From a virus, in IMG/VR virus record IMGVR_UViG_3300031566_000185, positions 1-35,966 of that record: DNA of 35,966 nucleotides; one strand, 5' to 3'. How positions within the stretch are numbered: the first letter of the stretch is position 1; each line of letters opens with the position of its first letter. The notes under the pieces were generated by a model, which was given only the letters and a program-made list of their open reading frames with translations, was not told the origin of the DNA and did not search any database. This document shows positions 30,081 to 35,966 of the stretch, one piece after another. The position numbers were made by a program, and so were the translations under genes.

Positions 30081-31826
30081 ATCAGGCTCGCGCAACCCAA
30101 AATAACAAAGCCAGCCCAAGAGAACGGCTACAGCCGGGTCGATCCTCTGGGCTGTCTTTTCTTTCACCGGCCTGATCTCGCCGTCAGAGCTGTTTTTCAT
30201 TGTCAAATTGTGGAACGCCCACGCAAGGAACGGGTTGCCGCCGTGGTTGATTTTCTCGTCGATGACTTGCTTCATGAAATGGTCACAGGCTTCGTTATAT
30301 GTTCCGAACCGGCCAGTGAGTGGCGTCAACTGCGGCTTGTATCCGTGATATGTCAAATCGGTGACGACGCGCTTGGCAAGATTTGGGTCATATCCGATGG
30401 CCGCGATGTTGAACCGTATTTTCCCGGCTGCGTTCTTCATTGCTCCGATGGCCACGATGTCATCAATGAGCGCCTTGTCATCAGATACGCGACCTGGGAC
30501 AATCGTCAAGTGCCCGGCATCCGCCCATTCTAGATACCGGGCCGCGTCCCTTCTGACAGGAATTTTGTTGCCGTCTTCGTCAAGAGACTCCATAAGATCG
30601 GCATGTATCGCGACACGCTCCGATGGCAGGTATGATTTGACAAGGATTTTCACTTTCTCGCCCGGGTCTTTCGGATGGAATATGAAAGCGGCGGATGTCG
30701 TGTCCTCCACTGCGGCGATGTCAATCCCCACACTGACATCGTACCCGTCCATTTCGTCAAGATTGATGGGCTTGTCGATGTCGCCGCATACGGCCCACAG
30801 GTGCTGAGGCATCCATTGAAAAATTGCTGAAATGTCACAATTGCAACCAAACCGGAGGAAGTTGGGCCACGCCGTTGGCATCTTGGACTTGAAAGCGACT
30901 TCGGCCTCTTCCATGATAACGGATAGCGGAAAAACCTCATCGTGACCGGGGTTGAAACTTGCGACAACCTCCGCGGACGGGAAGATTTTTGCACGCAGGC
31001 TTTTTTCCTGTTCGGGACCTGGGCCGTAAAAAATAGCCAGAAAGCGCTTGTTCGTTGGGTTTGCGATTTCCTCAATGGTTGCAGCGCGCCTAGCCTGATA
31101 TAGAGAGCCCTCTTGAAAGACGTTTCCAGTCGTGGCAGTGACAATCATCTGGTGTCTTCGCGCGCGTCCTGTCCCGGCTGTGTACGTGCTCCACAGGTCC
31201 CACCCTTTTTGCCCCTTCCATTCTGATATTTCATCCATAAGTACGGCGCTCCAGCTTCCGCCCTGCTGGCCTTGTGCAATCCCGGTTCTCTTATGGATGC
31301 TGGCAAGATGCCGCCCGTCTTTTCGATATTCAATGCGATTCGGGTTCGCATAAAACGGAGTGAATCTCTCTTTTAACCCTGGGTGATTTTCGACAGAATA
31401 GAGCAGCGGCCTGTAAATATTATTGGCCTGCTCCGATGAATTCGCGACAATGGCGATTTCGGCGCCTGGCTCATCGTCCCATCCTGCGAAATATAGCGCG
31501 AGCCTATGCATCCACGGAGATTTGGCGTTTTTTTTCGGGATGATGATTGAAACGTCGCGGATTGTCCGGAGCCCGTCAGGGTCGCGTAGGCCGAACATGC
31601 GCCACTCTACATCCCACTGCCACGACGGGAGCGTGTACGGTTGCCCGTCCTTGACTCCGGCCTTGATGATGCAAGTGTCCTGTGCCGTGCGGATGGCCTT
31701 GATGGCAGCGTACGGGTCGTCAATCTTAGGTAGATTGTTGATATCGATTTTCGGTGGTATCCACAGGTCTTCGATGGGCGCGCCCGGCCTGCGGAATTCT
31801 CTAATTAGTGCTTTTGAGAGCTTCAT
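30075..31826 (-). CDS. terL: terminase large subunit
   Basis: 583 aa. Walker A-like PKKNAKS (97-103), Walker B VLMDE (about 195-199), and the nuclease strand VSVGIDIAAVED with Asp near 369 are in order, matching HK97-type large terminases. It hydrolyses ATP to package DNA and cuts concatemers. It is separated from TerS by eight accessory genes and followed in reverse strand by the portal side. The convergent end with the accessory island is unusual. Confidence 0.9.
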   Translation of the reverse strand: MKLSKALIREFRRPGAPIEDLWIPPKIDINNLPKIDDPYAAIKAIRTAQDTCIIKAGVKDGQPYTLPSWQWDVEWRMFGLRDPDGLRTIRDVSIIIPKKNAKSPWMHRLALYFAGWDDEPGAEIAIVANSSEQANNIYRPLLYSVENHPGLKERFTPFYANPNRIEYRKDGRHLASIHKRTGIAQGQQGGSWSAVLMDEISEWKGQKGWDLWSTYTAGTGRARRHQMIVTATTGNVFQEGSLYQARRAATIEEIANPTNKRFLAIFYGPGPEQEKSLRAKIFPSAEVVASFNPGHDEVFPLSVIMEEAEVAFKSKMPTAWPNFLRFGCNCDISAIFQWMPQHLWAVCGDIDKPINLDEMDGYDVSVGIDIAAVEDTTSAAFIFHPKDPGEKVKILVKSYLPSERVAIHADLMESLDEDGNKIPVRRDAARYLEWADAGHLTIVPGRVSDDKALIDDIVAIGAMKNAAGKIRFNIAAIGYDPNLAKRVVTDLTYHGYKPQLTPLTGRFGTYNEACDHFMKQVIDEKINHGGNPFLAWAFHNLTMKNSSDGEIRPVKEKTAQRIDPAVAVLLGWLCYFGLREPDL

Positions 31827-31830
31827 TCAG

Positions 31831-32277
31831 TCAGCAGCCATACCCCGCCCGATCGAAAATGGCTTGCCCCTGGCGCCCGTCGCCCTCTTCGTCAAAATGC
31901 TTCTTGATCTGTTTGAGAGTTGCCCCGCCCCTTTGCCTCTGTTTGATTTCCAGAATGCGAGGGATTATCTCATGTTGGTGGTACGTGTTCGAAAACTTCC
32001 TTACTCCTGCCGGTGCGGGGAGCAACCCTTTTTCCTGTAATGTCCTCAGATATCGCCCCGGATTATTGCCTAAATCAATATGATGATCGTTCAAAAGCAC
32101 GTCTATAGCCTCTTTCTTGGTGTACGTCATCTTCGCCTTTGGCATTGCACGGGTATCGACAGCCATATCCCACCCTATCGAAAACGATGTCCATGAAAGC
32201 TCTTTGTCCCGATCAGACATCTCTGATTGATCGGTTATCTTTTCAAAAAACTTTTTCTTTGTCTCTTCGTAATTCAT
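31831..32277 (-). CDS. MerR/winged-helix-like protein before TerL
   Basis: 148 aa from ATG 32277, coupled by ATGA. The middle has TYTKKEAIDVLLN...NNPGRYLRTLQEKGLLPAPAG, the two-helix and wing layout of MerR/excisionase-like domains, then a helical C-terminus. It may be a transcription factor or packaging recognition protein. TerS is encoded elsewhere. Confidence 0.5.
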   Translation of the reverse strand: MNYEETKKKFFEKITDQSEMSDRDKELSWTSFSIGWDMAVDTRAMPKAKMTYTKKEAIDVLLNDHHIDLGNNPGRYLRTLQEKGLLPAPAGVRKFSNTYHQHEIIPRILEIKQRQRGGATLKQIKKHFDEEGDGRQGQAIFDRAGYGC

Positions 32278-32510
32278 AGTTTCGTAATCCCCCTGATAGC
32301 GCCAACGCAAGGATCAAACATGGCGTTTTTCTTGACTTTCGGGATCGCCTTCAACACCTTGGCCGCGCATTTTTCACAGAGAAACGTGTAATTCGGCGGA
32401 TTCATGGTGTGATCATAAATCCCGACCCACCCGGTTCTGTTAGTCAACATCGTTTCCTGACAGTGATGACAGTTTTTCTTGTATCTGTTGCTTGTCCATG
32501 ATGTTTTCAT
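32274..32510 (-). CDS. small zinc-finger protein
   Basis: 78 aa from ATG 32510, with GGAGG seven bases upstream. CHHCQET and CEKCAAK are 30 residues apart, a four-Cys zinc ribbon, with a Lys-rich tail ending in ITKL. The upstream extension frame carries unrelated sequence and is rejected. Confidence 0.55.
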   Translation of the reverse strand: MKTSWTSNRYKKNCHHCQETMLTNRTGWVGIYDHTMNPPNYTFLCEKCAAKVLKAIPKVKKNAMFDPCVGAIRGITKL

Positions 32511-32730
32511 GCTGCCTCCAACTTGATGGCGAAAACTTCCACCGGGTCGGGCCCGAAATGGGGATGGGTGATCGTTTTGATCTTGCATCCGTTCCACTGG
32601 AAATATAACCTCTTTTCAACGTCTTCCCTTTTTGGGTATCCATGACAAACGCAAATTCCTCTTCCGTTTTTTTACCGGACCTTATCACATCGAAATACAC
32701 CTTAGCAACATTCAGTGTCAGGATTTTCAT
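32507..32730 (-). pseudogene. broken ASCH-domain gene
   Basis: The first 25 residues (MKILTLNVAKVYFDVIRSGK then KTEEE) match the start of phage ASCH proteins. A second frame (-1) continues with CHGYPKRED...THPHFGPDPVEVFAIKL, the ASCH end, and stops at 32507, coupled to the next ATG. The middle of the domain is missing and the frames do not match. A deletion with frameshift is the simplest reading. ASCH domains bind RNA or nucleotides; the intact ancestor may have been a counter-defence or regulatory protein. Confidence 0.6.
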
Positions 32731-33275
32731 TTTTTCCATCCAGCCCTTCCGGCCATCGTCCTGAGAATAATATCTTTCAGCTCAGGGAATGGCACGTTTT
32801 CAACGAGTCTTGTCAACATCCTGTGCTTGCGAGAGCCAGACATGCCACGCGCAAGGCGTTTTCCTTGTAAAATCCTGTAGGCTTCACCCATCCAGAGCAG
32901 CCGGACGAATTCCGCAGGGTCGACACCGTCGTTTTTCATTTGGCCGCGCACCTGCGTCAGGCCGGAAATTATCCCGGTGGTGGCCACAATTACCCCCCAT
33001 GACGCCGGGATCAAGGGCTTTATTTTACGGAGATGCTTTTCTGTGATGACAACAGAGCAATAATCGAAAATTTTCGAATACGCTTCAACCTGCCTGGGAA
33101 TCCGCTTGAGGCTGTCACAATCGGACTTGATCTCGTATCCGCACGTCAGCCCGGCGCTGGAGACAACCGCTACATCAACTATACAATGGCCTTCCATGAT
33201 TCCGAGTTCCTCATATACCGTGTAGGAATTTCCGATGCTAGCGAGTAATAATTTTCTTATTTCTGGGCCTTTCAT
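32727..33275 (-). CDS. sce7726-family PD-(D/E)XK-like protein
   Basis: 182 aa. Features: DVAVVSS, GYEIKSDCDSLKRIPRQVEAYSKIFD (E-x-K core with a Q/Y helix) and SVVITEKHLRKIKPLIPASWGVIV. The family is found in phages and mobile elements and is thought to be nuclease-like. The C-terminal half is helical, with FVRLLWMGEAYRIL. Here it sits in the cassette between TerL and TerS. The function in phages is unproven. Confidence 0.65.
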   Translation of the reverse strand: MKGPEIRKLLLASIGNSYTVYEELGIMEGHCIVDVAVVSSAGLTCGYEIKSDCDSLKRIPRQVEAYSKIFDYCSVVITEKHLRKIKPLIPASWGVIVATTGIISGLTQVRGQMKNDGVDPAEFVRLLWMGEAYRILQGKRLARGMSGSRKHRMLTRLVENVPFPELKDIILRTMAGRAGWKK

Positions 33276-33541
33276 TTTTTATGCTGCCCTTCTCCGAAAA
33301 ATGTTTTCGCCAACATGAAGTCTTGCGCCGTCCACTTTTTCCCGAAATCGCCTTGCGGTAAAATAGATTCAATCTCCGAAAGGTTCGGGTTTTTCATTAG
33401 CAATTCTCCATTTTCCCACACCTCCCACCGGTCCCCGGTTATCATTTTAAAAAATCTGGTTCCGCCGCGTTTTCTTGATTCGAATTCGCAGCTACCAATC
33501 CCGAACGATTCGTCAACTGTTTTAAATTCCAGTCCGTACAT
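33272..33541 (-). CDS. 89-aa hypothetical protein
   Basis: A mixed alpha/beta sequence with an FKTVDESFGIGSC start and KKWTAQDFMLAKTFFGEG end; it overlaps the sce7726 start by 4 bases. No family is recognised. Confidence 0.5.
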   Translation of the reverse strand: MYGLEFKTVDESFGIGSCEFESRKRGGTRFFKMITGDRWEVWENGELLMKNPNLSEIESILPQGDFGKKWTAQDFMLAKTFFGEGQHKK

Positions 33542-33550
33542 GAACCCCCG

Positions 33551-33718
33551 CTATAGTATCGCAAAAATTAACAGCGCCGCCAAGAACGCCAAAAATGTGA
33601 CCGCAAACATTAAAATCTCTTTCGGGATGTTCCGCCTCTCCTTCGGCGTTATCACTATCTTGGTCACGAATCCGTTTTGCGTCCTTACGAGTTGGCCTCT
33701 GAATCTTCTTTCAATCAT
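33551..33718 (-). CDS. small membrane protein
   Basis: 55 aa, found between neighbours. A basic N-terminus (MIERRFRGQLVR...TPKERRNIPKE) and one C-terminal span (ILMFAVTFLAFLAALLIFAIL). It is coupled by ATGA to the gene before. It may be a superinfection-exclusion or lysis peptide. Confidence 0.5.
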   Translation of the reverse strand: MIERRFRGQLVRTQNGFVTKIVITPKERRNIPKEILMFAVTFLAFLAALLIFAIL

Positions 33719-33930
33719 AGCTTCACCTCCGTCAGCTTTTTGATGTCCTCAATATTGGTTTCGAACAGCATTTTGAAATAGTCGCCGTCGCCTATAATCG
33801 AAAGCAGAAGGCGCATGTCAATGACGTTCCTTGTCGTTATCTTTTCAGAGTTCAGCATTCTAGCCGTTCGCGTGACGACGATTCCGTGTCCTTCAAGTTC
33901 TATCGTTGTTTCGATCTTGCCTATTATCAT
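33715..33930 (-). CDS. 71-aa hypothetical protein
   Basis: MIIGKIETTIELEGHGIVVTR... followed by DMRLLLSIIGDGDYFKML. It is coupled at both ends. No motif is seen. Confidence 0.5.
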   Translation of the reverse strand: MIIGKIETTIELEGHGIVVTRTARMLNSEKITTRNVIDMRLLLSIIGDGDYFKMLFETNIEDIKKLTEVKL

Positions 33931-34004
33931 GATTCCTCCGTTTTGAGAATATTCTCATGGGTACCTGGCCATGCTGAGATTTCATCGCATATTTGGTACT
34001 CCAT
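33927..34004 (-). CDS. 25-aa hypothetical peptide
   Basis: MEYQICDEISAWPGTHENIL... with a good AAAGGA site eight bases upstream. Its stop overlaps the next start (ATGA). Possibly a translational leader. Confidence 0.4.
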   Translation of the reverse strand: MEYQICDEISAWPGTHENILKTEES

Positions 34005-34031
34005 GGGGGTTCCTTTCTGTTTGGGTTGACT

Positions 34032-34280
34032 TTATTTCGAGTTCCAGCCATTCTTCATGGCAAGGATTGTCCAGCGGTTTTCGTGCAAGTCGGATATTTT
34101 CACATAACCCTCAAATACTGTCTCTTGATTTTGAGACACGAAAATACGCACATCTCCGTCGTCTATATCATCTTCGTCAGCACTGGCTATCGCAAAAAAT
34201 TCTCCGTCAAGAAATGTTTCAATTTTAATCGATGATGCTTTCTCAGAAAGTTTTTTTTCTATTTCTTCGAATAATTTCAT
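34032..34280 (-). CDS. 82-aa acidic hypothetical protein, first of the second cassette
   Basis: It sits 26 bases downstream of the inverted promoter-leader repeat. Mostly beta and acidic (ASADEDDIDDGDVRIFVSQ). The gene is the first read from that promoter, paralleling the 95-aa gene of the other cassette. No family is recognised. Confidence 0.55.
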   Translation of the reverse strand: MKLFEEIEKKLSEKASSIKIETFLDGEFFAIASADEDDIDDGDVRIFVSQNQETVFEGYVKISDLHENRWTILAMKNGWNSK

Positions 34281-34305
34281 GCAGTCCCTTCCGGTTAAAG
34301 TTTTT

Positions 34306-34366
34306 TCCGCTCAATGAATAATACACTATCACACTGTTTTTCCAGTGTCAAGCGTTTTGTTTGCAT
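34306..34366 (-). repeat. promoter-leader repeat, copy 2 (inverted)
   Basis: The reverse-strand copy of 26230-26290, differing at about six positions. The match continues from upstream of the -35 past the leader GTATTA-CATTGAGCGG. Confidence 0.85.
34323..34351 (-). promoter_or_regulatory. promoter of the second accessory cassette
   Basis: TTGACA at 34351-34346, a 17-base spacer and TAGTGT (TGA just upstream) at 34328-34323. It lies just downstream of TerS and drives the genes between TerS and TerL. Confidence 0.65.
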
Positions 34367-34371
34367 TAATT

Positions 34372-34833
34372 TCAATCGTTGAAACAATTGAACGCCGGCG
34401 CTACATACGGTTGAATGTCCAATTTTTTCCTTGCCGCAGGGTTCAGCCCGAAAGCGGTGGAATACGCCAGATACGCGGATCTGGCCGCGACCAGCATTGA
34501 GCATACCGGGTTTTTGCGCCCTTCGATTAGCTGCCCCTCTTCTTTGATGCACTTTTCAGACCGAAGCCAGTCAGACCACGCCATGCATAGGCCTTCCAAT
34601 GTCCCGATGTCCTGTGACGTGAGTCTTGCCTCGGATATAAGAACCTCGCCAGCCCTGAACCATTCGGCGGTTGCGGCCTCGTCCTCATCGAACCGGTCCG
34701 GGGGATTTGGTAGCTCTGACAAGGGCTTGCCTGCCGGGCCTGACGGTTTTGGCTTTGTGGCTGAGGTCGCCACGCCTTTGGTTTGATATTGGTTGGAACC
34801 TCCGCCTTGTCTTCTTTTGCCTTTTCCTTTCAC
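34372..34833 (-). CDS. terS: terminase small subunit (P27-like)
   Basis: 153 aa from GTG 34833 with AAAGGA six bases upstream, overlapping the previous stop. An N-terminal basic Gly/Pro-rich segment is followed by helices LTSQDIGTLEGLCMAWSDWL and a final FGLNPAARKKLDI, the P27-type signature. It recognises pac/cos and hands DNA to TerL. The longer ORF from 34878 ignores the ribosome site. Confidence 0.75.
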   Translation of the reverse strand: MKGKGKRRQGGGSNQYQTKGVATSATKPKPSGPAGKPLSELPNPPDRFDEDEAATAEWFRAGEVLISEARLTSQDIGTLEGLCMAWSDWLRSEKCIKEEGQLIEGRKNPVCSMLVAARSAYLAYSTAFGLNPAARKKLDIQPYVAPAFNCFND

Positions 34834-35171
34834 AATATATCCTTTGCGTGTCTGTGCTCCTTTTTTTGATGTTCGCACATTTCATCGCCCCATTCGACAT
34901 CCTGCCCGCATATAGAACAGAGAGCCATCATGGTCATTGACGACCCGACCATACAACAGCCGTCTGCGTCTCCGTTCATGTCTTCCGGGTTCTTGTCTCC
35001 TGTGTGCTCTACGAGTTTTCCGCATGCTTGGCAGTGCCAATCTACTGGGAATAATTCGGGAACCGGTTCGGTAATCACGGCCATTAAGATCGGATCTCCA
35101 TTTGTCGGGCACTCGATATCGTCGTGATCTAGTCCGCATCTTGCGCATTTTTTAATGTCTGAATTTTTCAT
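34830..35171 (-). CDS. multi-zinc-ribbon protein
   Basis: 113 aa. Four Cys clusters: CARCG, CQACGKL, a central DGCCM and CSICGQD. GAGGGC lies upstream of the ATG. It may be a DNA- or RNA-binding accessory protein that shares the TerS transcript. Confidence 0.55.
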   Translation of the reverse strand: MKNSDIKKCARCGLDHDDIECPTNGDPILMAVITEPVPELFPVDWHCQACGKLVEHTGDKNPEDMNGDADGCCMVGSSMTMMALCSICGQDVEWGDEMCEHQKKEHRHAKDIL

Positions 35172-35180
35172 AATATGCCC

Positions 35181-35489
35181 TCAATCATTCAGCTTGCCGG
35201 CGTCAAATTCACCGAAGACGATCTTTGCTTTTTCGTGTTGGCATTTCCCGCCCAAGAAATACGCCCGCCATATGTCAGGGGTTTCTACTCCGTCCCCATT
35301 CAGAGTGAACAATATATCAGGATGAAAGGTTGACAGCTTTTTCATATCCTCTTTCCACTCGTACCACGTCCCTTCCCATGACCCGTTTTCGATCATATCC
35401 ATGATGTCGTCAACGAAATCGAACCCATCCGGGTATTCGTCCGCCAGGTCGCCGTTGAAATCTATTTTGTAGTTTGTGTCGTATCCCAT
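35181..35489 (-). CDS. 102-aa conserved-looking phage protein
   Basis: MGYDTNYKIDFNGD... with an acidic helix and FDFVDDIMDMIENGSWEGTWYEW; an ideal GGGAGG site precedes the ATG. Small MGYDT- or MG-x-DTN-type proteins occur in many phage genomes without a known role. Confidence 0.6.
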   Translation of the reverse strand: MGYDTNYKIDFNGDLADEYPDGFDFVDDIMDMIENGSWEGTWYEWKEDMKKLSTFHPDILFTLNGDGVETPDIWRAYFLGGKCQHEKAKIVFGEFDAGKLND

Positions 35490-35492
35490 GTG

Positions 35493-35786
35493 TTAATTCC
35501 TCCCTTTAAATCCAAAAGTTCCATGTCTTGACGCTCGATGAGCCTTTCGAGTTCTTCGACATGCCAACCCTTGATAATAGCGGCTTCGCGGTCCGTTGCG
35601 AACGCCTGATATACTTGGATCTACGCCAACCCGCGCCAACCCTTGATAATAGCGGCTTCGCAAATCATATGCGAAGCATTGATACTGTAGGGCTTGCGGC
35701 GATCTCTGTAAACCCTTTGTTACCAAGGGCTCGCGGTGATCCATGCGAAGCCTTGATACTGTAGGGCTTGCTCTAAAAAAAATCAT
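35493..35786 (-). CDS. doubtful ORF translated across the repeat array
   Basis: 97 aa with a GGAAAGAG site upstream of ATG 35786. The protein repeats RSRYYQGLA twice because the DNA repeats are 69 bases apart, a multiple of three. Composition (Arg, Ser, Gln-rich) does not look like a normal protein. I regard it as a by-product of the array. Confidence 0.2.
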   Translation of the reverse strand: MIFFRASPTVSRLRMDHREPLVTKGLQRSPQALQYQCFAYDLRSRYYQGLARVGVDPSISGVRNGPRSRYYQGLACRRTRKAHRASRHGTFGFKGRN

Positions 35787-35929
35787 AATTTTGCTCTTTC
35801 CATAAAAACGAGATGTCACGCGAGCCCATTGTTATCAAGGGTTTGCGTCTCGATCTCCGTAAGCCCTACAGCATCAACGGTTTACAGCAATTTTCGACCT
35901 CTGTGAATCCTTGGTAACCGGCCCTTTGA
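35564..35929. repeat. array of degenerate palindromic repeats at the right end
   Basis: At least eight units of about 27 bp with near-36-bp spacing. Two units (35564-35590; 35635-35662) share CCAACCCTTGATAATAGCGG; two others (about 35671-35694; 35744-35768) share TTGATACTGTAGGGCTTGC. The rest, at about 35707, 35819, 35859 and 35902, are weaker or inverted. Each unit is itself an imperfect dyad (AAGCC or CCCTT arms facing AGGGCTT or AAGGG). Confidence 0.7.
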
Positions 35930-35966
35930 AAAAATTTGAAAAAATATAGCTAACTGCCCGTTGAGT

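Noticed and set aside
32507-32730. Programmed -1 frameshift in the ASCH gene at AAAAAAA
   Set aside because: The codon before the A-run ends in T, so the heptamer rule fails, and the shift would delete the conserved KTEE. Deletion with frameshift is simpler.
35564-35929. CRISPR array
   Set aside because: The whole period is degenerate repeat, there are no unique 30-40-bp spacers and some units are inverted. No cas gene is near.

Overview
This window is almost entirely bacteriophage: most of a long-tailed siphovirus with an HK97-type head. Its structural genes run right to left (minus strand) in the order TerS, accessory genes, TerL, reversed accessory island, portal, prohead protease, major capsid, head accessory proteins, secreted/membrane cluster, head-tail adaptor, M15 endolysin, head closure, tail terminator, tail tube, G/GT frameshift pair, tape measure (1907 aa), tail tip. 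Many proteins carry Sec signal peptides, and the small TM/coiled-coil proteins look spanin-like. Both point to a Gram-negative host. The translation style (AAGGAGG-type ribosome sites, ATGA/TAATG couplings) fits that too. The genus cannot be fixed from sequence alone; a Desulfobacterota-like or other proteobacterial host is only a guess. No integrase, repressor, replicase or helicase was recognised, so either the genome continues beyond both ends or those genes are too diverged to see.

Layout. (1) 1-3763, plus strand: a tightly overlapping recombination operon with a RecT-like annealing protein, a RecE-like PD-(D/E)XK exonuclease, a Hjc/RecU-like nuclease and small genes. (2) 3775-4574: a degenerate tRNA-like element followed by a secreted C39/papain-like peptidase candidate with no ordinary start codon in front of its signal peptide. 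(3) 4555-26028, minus strand: tail, connector and head genes. Two features stand out here: a compact plus-strand small RNA (about 7155-7249) with its own promoter and intrinsic terminator, and a dense run of secreted and membrane proteins (18.3-21.5 kb). (4) 26.03-26.32 kb: a divergent control region with operator-like repeats. (5) 26.3-30.08 kb, plus strand: an accessory island with a SLOG/DUF2493 protein, a DUF1874 protein that matches the AcrIII-1 viral ring nuclease (degrades the cA4 second messenger of type III CRISPR), zinc-ribbon and RHH-like proteins and several orphans. (6) 30.07-35.5 kb, minus strand: TerL, a second accessory cassette (MerR-like, zinc-finger, broken ASCH, sce7726-like nuclease and small orphans), then TerS and two more small genes. 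(7) 35.56-35.93 kb: an array of degenerate palindromic repeats.

How it fits together. The two accessory cassettes interrupt the packaging/head operon on either side of TerL. They share a nearly identical promoter-leader of about 61 bp in opposite orientation (26230-26290 plus; 34306-34366 minus), and a 29-bp part of that leader recurs inside the plus-strand island (27844-27872). This suggests separately transcribed moron islands with counter-defence content under common control. The structural operon itself appears to start from a leftward promoter in the 26.1-kb control region, overlapped by paired 17-bp operator-like sites.
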